From Monoplex corrugatus (Eukaryota; Mollusca; Gastropoda; Littorinimorpha; Ranellidae): a stretch of DNA of 64,000 nucleotides. The notes under the pieces were generated by a model. The model saw nothing but the letters and a program-made list of their open reading frames with translations, was not told the DNA's origin and searched no databases. How positions within the stretch are numbered: position 1 is the first letter of the stretch; every line of letters begins with the position of its first letter. The DNA lies in contig JAPXFY010000021.1 in assembly GCA_030674185.1 (NCBI GenBank), positions 72,783,221 through 72,847,220 on the forward strand, written 5' to 3'. The translations under genes and the position numbers were made by a program. Positions 1 through 38,385 of the stretch are shown here, in pieces.

Positions 1-240
1 AAGATTTGAGCACCACCCTCAATGACACATCCGTGAAGTGGATGAGACTCGACTGTGTGGTCCCAGTCTTCCCAATAAGCCCACTGCGTGCTCAACTCTG
101 GGTAGGAGCCAGCAAGAGCTGTAAAATCTCAAAATGCTTTTAGAAGGGACTAATTGAGATTCAGTCGAACCCACAACCTTCCAGTCGTAGTCCGTTACGC
201 TAACGCTACAGCACGGCGACTGGTGGTCTGTCTCTGTCCA
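1..240 (-). mobile_element. tRNA-derived SINE, family 1
   Basis: On the - strand a tRNA-like head lies at the right end: box B GGTTCGACT within 160-178, with the box A region near 200-215. The body contains CCTACCCAGAGTTGAG. A second copy is at 24405-24740, where boxes A and B are better kept. The left end is cut by the window edge. Confidence 0.65.
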
Positions 241-404
241 GCTAGCTGTACTGACACTACCAGCGACATCGATGGCAGGAATGAAAAGACCGACAAAACA
301 TAGCAATACAATAAATAAACTGTAAAAACTGATAAACAATAGGACTAGGCTTAAGTTGGTCCAAATTTGGGTTTAAAGAAACTTTTATTAGTTTGGAGTT
401 TGGG

Positions 405-670
405 GTTGTTTAAGACGGATTCATCGCGCTCAGATAATTTTGTATGCGCTCCATCCAAATCTGCCAGCAATGTTATCTTGCAGACTACCTGAGCCAACAT
501 ATAACACTATGTGCTGGCCAGGTCTTGAAATGGGAAGGGGTGGGGGAAGGGACTATGAAACATTAAGTCAACACCACTGGAATGACAGAAACATTCAGAC
601 AGGCAGCAAACAGTCCAGTTTTTAATGGGATTGAACTCAAGATATCAGATTCTGAGTCCCCTGCTCTCAC
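405..670 (-). mobile_element. tRNA-derived SINE, family 2
   Basis: The + strand reads GACGGATTCATCGCGCTCAG, CAGACTACCTGAGCC, CAGGTCTTGAAATGGGAAGG and GGGATTGAACTCAAGATATC. The last is a reversed box B, so the element points left. Similar copies are at 11305-11650, 12183-12515 and 36440-37000. Confidence 0.6.
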
Positions 671-1254
671 TGATATTAAAAGAATTGACCAGCTCATGTC
701 AAAGCGTGACCTGCCCATAGTCTTGACCTTGACCGACGTTACTGATTTGCCCCAGCTGTGTAAAACGTGCCGTCGGTAGGTACTCCAGGTCTGACAATAG
801 TACAACAGGGTGCTCAAGACTACAGCTCTGTACAGCACAGCAAGCTTTGTGGTGATCCTGATGCCAAGGTCTTGCCACAACTTCTTGGTCAAACTTTTCC
901 AAGGCAGAAGTAAACTCGGAGACATGTAGCCCCACCTTAACACTAAGAGATCCATTACTGTACTGCCCAAACTTGTCTACAGTCTTGATCTTCTGGTTAT
1001 TGATGACAATGACGGTTATGAAACGTCAGAAGCCTGAGGTCCGTTGGTTGAAACACAGCCTTTGTCTTGCTGAAGCTAACTGTAAGCCTTCAGCATTTGC
1101 AGACAGCAGCAAACTGGTCAGGGATGTGCTGGATGTCGTCTTGATAGTGTGCAGTTAAGGCACAGTCATCAGCAGGGAGAAATTTCCGCAGGATGGCATT
1201 GAGCACTGTTTTCACAATGCTAGAAATGTTCTTTTCTTTCCAAAGACAAATTAT

Positions 1255-1391
1255 AAATAATAATAATAATAATAATTACAAATTTATATAGCGCAAAATC
1301 TTGATAAAATCAAATCTAAGCGCTGAAACACACACACACGCACGCACGCACACATACGCACGCAAGCACGCACAAACACGCACCCACGCAC

Positions 1392-1460
<69 letters not shown>

Positions 1461-2160
1461 GTGGCTATAAATGGGGAGAAAGAATAAAAGCAATAAAAGC
1501 AAGAATAAAAGCAATGGAAAATTATAGAGAGCATAGCATATACAATTATATATTATAACAATGTGATTCCCCTCCGAGCGGAGACAGGCTGCAGAGGGGG
1601 GTTGAGTGATGTTAGGATTTTATGCAGAGGAGAAAAGGTGAGTTTTGAGAGCGGACTTGAAGGAGACAAAAGTAGGTTGCTGACGGACTGAGAGAGGAAG
1701 TTTGTTCCAGGAGAGTGGACCAGAAACAGAGAAGGCTCGTGGACCATAGGTATTGAGTTTAGTGCGTGGAAAGCGAAAAGTCAGAGGATCGGAGGCAGAG
1801 CGGAGGGTACGTGAGGGAAGATAGATCTCAAGTAGGCTTCACAGGTAATCGGGGGCTGCGTTATTCAGGCTTTTGTAGCACATGGTGTCTAGTTTGTACT
1901 GTATGCGCTTTGATACAGGGAGCCAGTGAAGTTGTGCCAGGAGAGGAGATATGTGGTCAGCTTTTTTCTTTTTGAGTACAAGGCGTGCAGCATTGTTTTG
2001 AATGCGCTGTAGGATGTGAGTGGTGGAGGCAGGAAGACCAGACAGGAGTGAATTGCAATAGTCAATGCGAGACATTATGAAGGAGAGAACGAGTTTTGCA
2101 GTTGTTTCCACTGAGAGATACTTCCTGATCAGGCTTATACGATAATTACAAACGCAAATA
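1255..2160 (-). mobile_element. CR1-like LINE 3' end, 5'-truncated
   Basis: The - strand encodes the C-terminal part of a CR1/L2-type reverse transcriptase ([37 protein letters not shown], then with frame breaks SVSGPLSWNKLPLSVRQQP). The 3' UTR contains a (CA)n tract at 1391-1458, TCAGCGCTTAGATTTGATTT and a terminal TTTTGCGCTATATAAAT followed by TAATTATTATTATTATTA. It is inserted in the RTE-like LINE. Confidence 0.75.
1391..1458. repeat. (CA)n microsatellite
   Basis: About 34 CA dinucleotides within the CR1 3' UTR; cysteine/valine open frames across it are artefacts. Confidence 0.95.
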
Positions 2161-3180
2161 CATAAATATGATAGACGTGGAATAGAAAAAAAATGCATTA
2201 TACATTGCCTTTGACCATTTTGGTTTTGGTTTGGAATGTCCACATGTTGAAGAGTTTTTTCTATTAGTGTGAAACTTTATGTACAGGCACCTGTCTAAAT
2301 CTTTGAATGCATCAATCAGCATTGTCATCACGAGGATGGAAAAGAGTGTGGGCGCTCAACCACATCCCTGTTTCACTCTGTTCTGAACTGGGGAGGGTAT
2401 GGAATGCTTCCCTATTCTCTTGCACCCTGGCCTGACACCATTGTGGACGAAAGCAATCAGCAAGATAAACTGACTGACGTGACCAAACTTTTGCAATACC
2501 GCCACACGCCCTGGTAATCAGTGTCAAACGCTTTGGTCAGATCTACAAACTCCACGAGGATCTCCTGGTTTTGTTTACAACATTCTCTGGCAGTTGGCAT
2601 GTGGCAAACACCATGTCACTTGTGCCTCTTCATCACGAATGGATGAGATTCAGGGATGATTGCCTCGGCTACATGGCTGATGGACTCTGTTGAAGATGAT
2701 TCTGGCAAAGACCATCCCCACAATGCACATGGGGGACATCCCATAATGATAAGCTAAGTCTTTACCTTCTTTTAGAAATGTGGATGATCATAGCATTTAA
2801 AGTCTGTAGAACCTTTACTTCTGCCATAGACTGTGACTGTCAATTCTCAGGCGCTTCTCGCCCCATTCCTGTATCTGTCTGTAGGAATGCCATCAGCTCT
2901 GGATGTCTTTAAAGGCGTGGTTTGCTTCAGGGCTTTGGTAATCTCATCACTGGATAGCAAGTCTGCCAGAGATTTCTTTTCTGCCATTTGGGGGAGGGTT
3001 GTAATGGGATCTTCAGATACTGACGACTCTCTATCCAGCAATGTGTCAAAGTGCTCAGCCCAGTGCGATAGGATTCAACTAAGTAACATAACTCTGAGAG
3101 TCCGAGTTATCTCCATGTAGAATTTCTCAACCAACCAGTTCAGCAGATTGAAGTAGTCAGAGATACAGACCATGTCAGCG

Positions 3181-3347
3181 TTAACCCTTTCGCTCCCGAA
3201 CCCTATCCACAAGCTACAAAAAACTTGACCCTTTGACACCATCACCCATCCACCAGGGTGATGGGAGTCAAAGGGTTAGTTTTTGCTATGCTATCATTAA
3301 TGACGATGCAGGATACTAGTGGACAGAGCGAGGAAGTCAAAGGGTTA
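3181..3347. mobile_element. TTAA nested-hairpin MITE
   Basis: Starts TTAACCCTTTCGCTCCCG and ends GAAGTCAAAGGGTTAA. Its inner hairpin (GACCCTTTGACACCATCACC against GGTGATGGGAGTCAAAGGGT) is more diverged than in other copies. Confidence 0.7.
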
Positions 3348-3926
3348 AGTCAGAAACCTTTAGTCCGTACACTGAACACAGGCCGCCATGTCATTAACAT
3401 GGACCGTAATGTGAGTTTTGCAGCTTTCATCTCCTACCATTAGTTTTTCATCTGCCACAATTTTTGTTGGGCATGCTGCTTTGCTTGCTGGCATATTTGC
3501 TTCCTTTTGTCATAGGTCTGATTGTTAGGGTGTTCATTGTGAGTAGCATGGAGTCATGGTGTAGCTTGCTGGTCTCTTCATCAAATCAGTCCAGATTTGC
3601 ACAGATGATAAGTTCTAAAACCGGATTAAGGCTTTTGAAAATGCAGCACACCAAATGCTTTCTCAAATGTTTATCAAGACATTGGACACTATAAAATTAA
3701 TTCTTTTAAAATGTTTAGCAACTGACTTGATTGAAACAGTACTGTGAATAGACTGTCATGAGTTGTAAATTTGAAATGTATTTCATCTCTCTCTCCTTTA
3801 CAGTCGTTCTTGCATGTTTTGTTTGACATGAAATAGATTGTAACTAAATTCATTTATCATTGAATGGAGTTATGGGCGAGAATGGACACAAGATCATTTT
3901 TTATCGTTTGTTCTGTACCCGTGTAA

Positions 3927-3929
<3 letters not shown>
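3348..3929. other. Non-coding stretch
   Basis: AT-rich sequence with no coding similarity, splice-flanked frame or repeat that I recognise. Confidence 0.5.

Positions 3930-3993
<64 letters not shown>
3930..3993. repeat. (TC)n microsatellite
   Basis: About 31 TC dinucleotides, upstream of the PABIR promoter candidate. Confidence 0.95.
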
Positions 3994-3997
<4 letters not shown>

Positions 3998-4274
3998 GTT
4001 TGTACGTGCGTGTTGGGGAGGAGATATGGTGAATGTTTTGGGGGTTGTGTGAATTTATGGAGTGTAAACTAACTGCACAGGAACAGTTTCATTGGTCAAA
4101 AATTCTCTTGACTAATTTACATGCGAATACGAATATTGTCAGCTACTCAATTAATGCAACAAAATAAAAACAGAACACACATTGAGATGCCATTTGCTTT
4201 GCGTTATATTGATACGAATAATTTATTTTTGAACAAAATTTATTATGCTGAACCAATCAGATACAGCGTTGGCT

Positions 4275-4295
4275 TTACGTCAGTTGACTTCCGGT
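4275..4295 (+). promoter_or_regulatory. Candidate PABIR promoter elements, CRE-like and ETS-like
   Basis: TTACGTCA (4275-4282, CRE-like) is followed after four bases by ACTTCCGGT (4287-4295, ETS/GABP-type). This pairing is common just upstream of start sites of TATA-less housekeeping genes. It lies 540 bases before the PABIR start codon. The sequence up to 4834 would then be 5' UTR. No start site can be read directly. Confidence 0.4.
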
Positions 4296-4834
4296 AATGG
4301 GCCCGAATTTATTGCCAACTTTCTGCTTGGTTGATTGACTTTTGTTTGGTATTGTGGTGTTTTTCATTCGTGGAATACGTCGTTGCTGATTGCAAGCTTC
4401 TACAACAAAGTGTAAGATTGCTATAACAGTTATTGGTGTCGATATTAATGTTCCTCGGCTCGCTAGCGGTGGATTTTGAACCTGCAGTAGGCAGCTCAGC
4501 TTCCTACAAATTACGATTTTTTTTTCGTGAGAGAGAAAGACCGTGTGCAATCTTTGACATATTTTATCAAATTGCAATGTGATGAATGACAAGATGCGTG
4601 CTTTTAAGTTACAGTACTGAAATTATTTGCATTCTGGCTGTAAAAATAACGCAGGACGATTCATTGTCGAGGCTCACCCTGGTCCTAGTGATGTCGACGG
4701 GTCAGCCCGTTGAGCGGAAGGAGTGAAGGGCGACTTGAGTGCATCTGTACTGTTACGTCTTGGCACCACACTCTAAGACTGTAGGATACCTCAACTCGTT
4801 TGAATACAACCGTTCAGAGTTGAAGACTTACAAA
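4296..4834 (+). other. Probable PABIR 5' UTR
   Basis: Non-repetitive and more CpG-containing than its surroundings, particularly 4650-4770 (CGACGGGTCAGCCCGTTGAG and neighbours). No long open frame continues into exon 1. An unseen 5' UTR intron is possible. Confidence 0.35.
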
Positions 4835-31405
<26,571 letters not shown>

Positions 31406-31920
31406 CTAGCCCCATCCAGGTCTTGATCTTTGCAACCCGCATTGAGGCAGTTGACAGAAGTGTGAACCCACATCAAGACTGACACTGGGGGAGGAATTTT
31501 ATGGAGGGGGAAAGTTAATAAATGCATGTGTAACCACACCAAGATTAGCACGGGAGAATTTTACCCCAGGGGAGAGTTGACAAATGTCTGTATCGACACT
31601 ACCTCTGGCACAACAGGGGGGGGGGGGGGGGGGGGAGGAATTTTGTGCAGGGGGAAAGTTCAAAAACTTTCCGTTTATCTTTGGGATGTGCGTCCATCTC
31701 AGTACCTGACATGGGGGACAATTTTGTGCAGAGGAAAGTGGGTTTGGGAGTGTGTTTTATGGTTCTTTCATTTGTCCAGTGGATGTTTTGACATGGAAGC
31801 TGTTCAGTATTGACACACGCCCCCCCACACCAAGACTTTGCACAAGGAAGGAATTGTGTAGGGGAAGGTGGGGGAGGATGGTTGGGGGTTCTTTGTGTAG
31901 CGCATGTTTTAGACATGGGA
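31406..31920 (+). repeat. Proximal 3' UTR with degenerate roughly 80-bp repeats and poly-G
   Basis: Directly after the PABIR stop, a block related to ACACCAAGA followed by GGAATTTTGTGCAGGGGGAAAGTT recurs about five times with strong decay (near 31465, 31535, 31625, 31710 and 31830). A run of about 23 G lies at 31614-31636. An AATAAA at 31517-31522 falls inside the first unit. Confidence 0.5.
31517..31522 (+). terminator. Candidate poly(A) signal AATAAA
   Basis: First canonical hexamer after the PABIR stop codon, 112 bases downstream. Another AATAAA lies near 32695 and one at 46632; which is used cannot be read from the sequence. Confidence 0.3.
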
Positions 31921-34548
31921 GTGTGCAGTTTGGTTCTGGATCAGAAAGAAAAACGTATCTTTTGAATCAGAGTACAACACAAAATGTAGCTCTGTGGTAT
32001 GGCTGGTTGCAGACTGATGAGTGTGTGTTGGTTTCATGGATGTTTGTTAAAACCCAAAACATTTTCAGTCTTCTGTATCTTTTTCTTTTGTGGTTTTGTT
32101 TTGTTTTGTTTTAAGTTTGGCCATTTCTTTTTTCTTACTTTTTTTTTGTTTAGAGGGTTTCTTCTTCATTTTAATTTGTAAGACAATAAGTATGGAAAGG
32201 TGCTTGTTTTTTTCACATTTTAATTTGTAAGACAATAAGTATGGAAAGGTGCTTGTTTTTTCACATTTTAATTTGTAAGACAATAAGTATGGAAAGGTGC
32301 TTGTTTTTTCACTTTTTTTGAGCTTGGTAGTAGAAATGGGTCAAAATTTGGTGTGATCTTAGCACAAGAAAATTCCAGACAGCTTGTTATTTTTGTTATA
32401 ACTTCAAATCCGCTTTAGTACTAAAGAAAATATTTCTTGTTTAGCACCTTTGGCTGCTGAGTTTTACTGAAGCCAGATACATAAACTGGTCTGGTTTGGT
32501 GAAGTACGTTTGGCCCAGGACTCTGCATGAAAGAACTCTGGCTTTCATTTTTTGATGCTGATTTTAAACATTCATTTGCATCATTCCAGAGAACAGTAAA
32601 ATGACCTTGAAAATCATTTGACCTTTTCATTCTTCAGAAAGCTGGTTAACAGGATGAGGGAGTGAAAGGTTAAAGTGGGCAACTATGTCTCAGTGAATAA
32701 AGGAATGCACAAAGGAGTATAAGTAAATGAATGCGCAAAACAGATTTCACAAATGAATCTTTTCAAGTACGCCTACACCTTTTATTCCAAACAATTTGTT
32801 TTCAGGTTATGGGATGTCAAAAACAAAAAAAAGATCAAGGGGCATAAACTTTATCTTCAGTCGCTGATTCAGTTTGTCATGACGACGTCTTGATGCTGGG
32901 GGTAAATTTCATAACTACTGATAGCGTGTGATGGAGAAGATCCAAAATGATCATGGCGTTCCATCAGCCTGCACGTAAGTCCTATGAGCTGACAGTGTCT
33001 TTCAGTGGTGTAAATGATTTCATGGAATAATATGATGCTGTTCTTTTGGACAAGATGGAGCAGTGTGTGATGAGGACTGGCCAGTACCATCAAATGATTA
33101 CTGGTGAAATAACACCATGATGTCCATCAGACAAGATGAAGAGTGAAAAATACAATGAGGACACTTTGCCCCACACTGAATGGTAATACTGAATGAAGGA
33201 CTCGTCAGTCAGCAAAATTGGGAAATGTTTTTGTGATGGCCCCTTTGTAGAGGAACAGGGTCAACAGAAAGGAGTCATCTGAAAGTGTTTTTTCTGACTA
33301 TAACCCTTCTTCAAAATTTGTCTGACTTATGTCACTTCAAGAATTAATGTTCATTATGGTTCCATTAAATTTGTGTGTGAGGAAGTTCTTCTTGTTGCAA
33401 AACTTGATTTTTATGATATATAATTTTATAAGTTACCAGTTGTTCAAGGCTATGGTCATAATTAGTTGACTGTATAAAGATGTGTATATCTTAACTATGC
33501 CAAACTTTTACTGCATTAGGGGGGACAAGTCATCAATCAGCGTGTTTGTGTTTTGAGAGGACTGTGATGTGATGGAAAGGACATGACTGATGTGATGCAG
33601 AAGTTGATGATGATGATGTAGTGTGAATGTGATGTGTTGCAAGCAGCAAAATTGTTCTCTCGAGACACACACTTGTCACGTTGCCTGCTGAACTGCCTTT
33701 TTGTCAGACAATGCTCACGCTCACAGGCACAGGCACAGGCCACGCTTTTCTTCTGAACACACTGTGTGGTTAGACTGCAAGACTCACATGTACTGTGGAG
33801 TTTAACGAGAACGATATGATAGCTAGGTATGTCCGTTGTTCACTGACGCAGTGCCATAGCTAGTGTGCTTTTTGTCAGAAGGGCGTTTTATTGGTAGAAA
33901 GTGTTTGTGGTATGTCTTCATCAAAGGAGAATTATGGCACTCAGAAATTGTTCTATTCCTTTGATGCAAGGTGGAAATTAATTTTTTTTATTTGTGACTT
34001 ATAAACTTGGGCATTTAATGAATCGGATGTGCTCTTGAGAATGCATTTGATAACTGGTACAGGACGTAAAACGCTATATATATATATATATCTATATTTG
34101 TGGTGTTATTGTTTGTACAGCTTGACAGTTGCTGTGTTGGCGTTGAAGGAGACAGATGATTTATATTTTATTCAAAAAGCATTTCAGTATCCAGTTGCAG
34201 CGTCATATTTGGATGTCTCTTGCTGTCGTTGTGTGTGCTGTATGTTGCTGATGTTATTTGAATAGGAGTGGGAACCTTGGGGAAAGGGTATAATCACTCC
34301 ACTGCTTTGTTACTTGTGCTGTGTCAATGTCAGTAGAAAGGGTACAATTCAAAATATTGTCATGGAACTGTTTGTCAAAACTATAAATTTCCCATATCTC
34401 TTGTTTCTGTCTATTCATTTTGTGGTCTTGGTTAAAAGGCAGCTGCACAGCCTCTCGTAAAGTATGGATTCCCGGCAGATGAAGTAGGAAAGTTTTATGG
34501 AGGTTGGGATGAATTGAAGTGAGGGAAATGTGTAAAAAGATTTGGGTT
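31921..34548. other. Downstream of PABIR, possibly 3' UTR
   Basis: Mostly unique AT-rich sequence without coding similarity. A 48-49-bp tandem repeat (TTTTAATTTGTAAGACAATA, three copies) lies at 32168-32310. A half MITE lies near 32640-32673. Confidence 0.4.
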
Positions 34549-34790
34549 ATTGATGCAAGTTGTGAAGATGTGGGGGATATAAGTAGATTGGAAAGATTAT
34601 AACAGAACCCAAAGATTGTAGGAATCTGTGTTATTGATGCAAGTTGTGAAGATGTGGGGGATATAAGTAGATTGGAAAGATTGTAACAGAACCCAAAGAT
34701 TGTAGGCTGTTAAAAGATTGTGTTCTGAAAATTATGAACAACTTGGGGATAGAAGTAGATCTGAAAGATTGGAACAGAACCTTAAGATTG
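34549..34790. repeat. 84-bp tandem repeat, about 2.5 copies
   Basis: TTGATGCAAGTTGTGAAGAT followed by GGGGGATATAAGTAGATTGG at 34549 and 34633, with a decayed third. Confidence 0.75.
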
Positions 34791-35090
34791 TTAGCTGCAG
34801 TTGTGGCCATTTTAAGGAGAATTGTGAATTCAATGTGAGTTATTGTAAAGATTAGGAGATGTAAAGGAACGCAATGAAGTTGGAAGATTTTGTAAAGGAG
34901 ATTGTTGCGAACAAGTTGAGCATGCACCATGCAATCATTCACACACACAAATCACTGTGTGCACACAAATCACTGTGTGCGCAAACCTGTGTATAAATGG
35001 GAAGATTTGAAAGTGCGTAGGTGAGAAGATCATGTAGTAAATGGGAGATTTTTATGAAATCAAAAGAAGAATCTGAGGATGTCAGCACAC

Positions 35091-35544
<454 letters not shown>

Positions 35545-35612
35545 AACACACTCTCTCTTTTCTTTTACTCTCTCTCTCACTTACTCTTGCTTTTGTGCTT
35601 TACTCTGCATCT

Positions 35613-36345
35613 CTGTTACATGACATGTTACTGACTATTGTGTACATGACTCATGTGTACATGATCATTCGTGTACATGACCCATGGATTGTTACATGAC
35701 ATTGTGTCATGACCTCATTGTGTACATGACATGGTGTACATGACCTCATTGTGTACATGACCTCATTGTGTACATGACATGTGTGTTACATGACATGTTA
35801 CATGACCTCATTGTGTACATGACATTGTGTACATGACATTGTGTACATGACATGGTGTACATGACCTCATTGTGTACATGACTCATTGTGTACATGACAT
35901 GGTGTACATGACCTCATTGTGTACATGACCTCATTCTGTACATGACTCATTGTGTACATGACATGTGTACATGACCTCATTGTGTACATGACCTCATTGT
36001 GTACATGACCTCATTGTGTACATGACTTTGGTGTAATGATTCATTGTGTACATGACCTCATTGTGTACATGACCTCATTGTGTACATGACATGGTGTACA
36101 TGACTCATTGTGTACATGACCTCATTGTGACATGACCTCATTGTGTACATGACATGGTGTACATGACCATTTGCATGTACCTCATTGTGTACATGACATG
36201 GTGTACATGGCCCATCATTTGGATATGTTACATGACCTCATTGTGTACATGACATGGTGTACATGACCTCATTGTGTACATGACATTGTGAACATGACAT
36301 TGTGGACATGACCTCATTGTGTACATGACATTGTGTACATTTATG
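35613..36345. repeat. 17-20-bp minisatellite, about 40 copies
   Basis: Variants of ATTGTGTACATGACCTC, with frequent short forms (GTGTACATGACATG). Highly irregular in length. Confidence 0.9.
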
Positions 36346-36439
36346 TACATACATTTGCACAGCATGCAAGCTCATACGTTTATGTCAAATATGTAATACC
36401 AACACAACATACTACAATTCAGTGATGGTGTCAACGTTT

Positions 36440-37000
36440 GGTGATGATAGAGACATATACTCAAGATCACACATATCTCAAGTTCAGTCCTGGCCCACAA
36501 CAAAAACAAACAGACAAACAATGGAAAAATGTGGTTTGTTCACTGCCAATCTTAATGTTAACACCATTCTGGAGGTGTCAGCTTAGTGTTTGATAAGTCC
36601 TTCAGGCTGGGTAACTCTCAGCGGATCCGCTAATTTCAGCGGATGAACTAGTTTCAGAGGGAAAAAATTTTTTTTCAGAGGAAATATTACTGAATTATTG
36701 TATTTGCCATCAGGAAATGCATCCGTAATGCCTCAAAATTACAGAAATTCTTCAGCTTCTGGGGGGCTTTGCCCCTCCCTCAGCAGGGACGTTGCCCCTG
36801 GACCCCAGCCAATTTTCAGAGGAAACTATCTTCTTCTCTTACCCAGCCTGGTCCTTTCCTCCTTCCCGTTCAAGACCTTGCCAATGCATAGGGCTTTGTG
36901 AAGTCTCAGGGAGTCTGCCAGATAACTGCCAGGAAATGTGGGTAGAGCACATGTGGAACTGACTAAGTAGGATGAATCCCTCCTGAACAAACACAAAAAC
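36440..37000 (+). mobile_element. tRNA-derived SINE, family 2, interrupted
   Basis: The head has AAGTTCAGTCCTGG (box B-like, 36480). TCAGCTTAGTGTTTGATAAG matches the complement of 11465-11490, and after a roughly 235-bp insert the body resumes as CCTGGTCCTTTCCTCC, AGGGAGTCTGCCAGATAACT and TAGGATGAATCCCTCC. Confidence 0.5.
36605..36851. mobile_element. Insert with GGGGGCTTTGCCCC core
   Basis: CAGGCTGGGTAA (36605) and its complement TTACCCAGCCTG (36840) bound the segment. Inside: TCAGCGGATCCGCTAATTTC, TTTCAGAGGAAA twice, and GGGGGGCTTTGCCCCTCCCT followed by CAGCAGGGACGTTGCCCC. It looks like a short inverted-repeat element. Confidence 0.4.
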
Positions 37001-37844
37001 TTGGTTGTATTCCAAGAGTACATGCATAGTGCAGTGAAAATGAATACATGCAGAATAGCACAGGTATAGAGAGGAATGTAGGGGGGGGGAACAAAAAAGT
37101 TAATTCGAGAAAAGTGCGCAATTGCAATGAAAGTTTCCATACTTTGCAGTAAAGGTATAGAGTTGACTGTGAAGAAGAAATGTTTTAGAAAAGTGATTGC
37201 ATGCTACAGTCCTCATTCCCAACAGAGAGCTGAAGTAGGTTTGTTTGCTTCTGTTTGGTTAAACAAACAAATAAACAAAACAAAACAAAAAAAAGAGGCA
37301 AGCTCGCAGAAAAATAGACACCACCCCCCCCCCCAAAAAAAAAAAAAGAAAAAAGAAAAAAGAAAAACAAACAAATCCCCAAAAAAGTCCTCTTGGAGAG
37401 AACTAATCATCTCAGTGTGGTCTGTAAAACATTGAAACAAACGTCTGTGAGAATGATACTGCTGAACACAACAACAAACAAACGTGAAATAACACGGGAA
37501 GGGGTGGGGGGTGGTGGGGTGGGGAGACGTAAAGGTCTTGTAGGACCGTTTCAGAGTGCCGTACTGGATTAACGGTGTGTGGGCACGGTGGTTAATTGTT
37601 TTTTTATTAGAGATGTAATCCGGTGTTTTGACAAAACCTAAAACAGGAGTCGACAGAACAAATGAATATGAACTGCCATACAGTGTAGTTATTGTATTAC
37701 CCTAATCACTTGTCTGGGGTGTGTTATATATAATATTTGTTTTTTCCTGTTGTAATCAATGGTTTTTCCATTCTCTGGACACGATGCGCTGTGTGGCGTG
37801 TTGTTAGCTCCCCTTTTCCACCTGCTTGCTTGTTTTTTCTTCTT
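37001..37844. other. Non-coding stretch
   Basis: Homopolymer-rich (G at 37081, C/A at 37325-37350). No gene or repeat family recognised. Confidence 0.4.
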
Positions 37845-37857
37845 CCTTTAATGGTCA

Positions 37858-38385
37858 TGTAGGTCAGATGTGAGAGTGCCATGGTCATGATGAAGGGGTT
37901 AAGGGTTATCCTGTAGGTCAGATGTGAGAGTGCTATGGTCATGATGAAGGGGTTAAGGGTTATCCTGTAGGTCAGATGTGAGAGTGCCATGGTCATGATG
38001 AAGGGGTTAAGGGTTATCCTGTAGGTCAGATGTGAGAGTGCCATGGTCATGATGAAGGGGTTAAGGGTATCTGTAGTCAGATGTGAGAGTGCCATGGTCA
38101 TGATGAAGGGGTTAAGGGTTATCCTGTAGGTCAGATGTGAGAGTGCTATGGTCATGATGAAGGGGTTAAGGGTTATCCTGTAGGTCAGATGTGAGAGTGC
38201 CATGGTCATGATGAAGGGGTTAAGGGTTATCCTGTAGGTCAGATGTGAGAGTGCCATGGTCATGATGAAGGGGTTAAGGGTTATCCTGTAGGTCAGATGT
38301 GAGAGTGCCATGGTCATGATGAAGGGTTAAGGGTTATCCTGTAGGTCGATGTGAGAGTGCCATGGTCATGATGAAGGGGTTACGG
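37858..38385. repeat. 54-bp minisatellite, about 9.7 copies
   Basis: Unit ATGGTCATGATGAAGGGGTT, AAGGGTTATCCTGTAGGTCA, GATGTGAGAGTGCC. Units begin at 37881, 37935, 37989 and so on. One unit near 38070 has three single-base deletions. The unit is 18 codons, which creates a 197-residue repetitive open frame on the - strand. Confidence 0.95.

Larger units (their letters stand above)
640..3130 (-). pseudogene. Degenerate RTE-like LINE, interrupted
   Basis: On the - strand, recognisable pieces of a reverse transcriptase appear in order: a leader (LPQMAEKKSLADLLSSDE, near 3000), motif A (EFVDLTKAFDT, near 2545), DAFKDLDRC (near 2300), a decayed motif C (PADDCA, near 1165), then the C-terminal region IRITTKLAVLYRAVVLSTLL near 850. 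The frames are broken many times. Motifs A and C fall at the expected distance only if the CR1 fragment at about 1250-2160 is removed, so the CR1 copy inserted into this element. RTE clade assignment is from remembered family motifs. Confidence 0.6.

Noticed and set aside
37724..38317. 197-residue - strand frame of 18-residue repeats (MTMALSHLTYRITLNPFI)
   Set aside because: The repeat unit is 54 bp, a multiple of three, so any frame free of stops stays open. One unit has indels, and there is no upstream gene structure.
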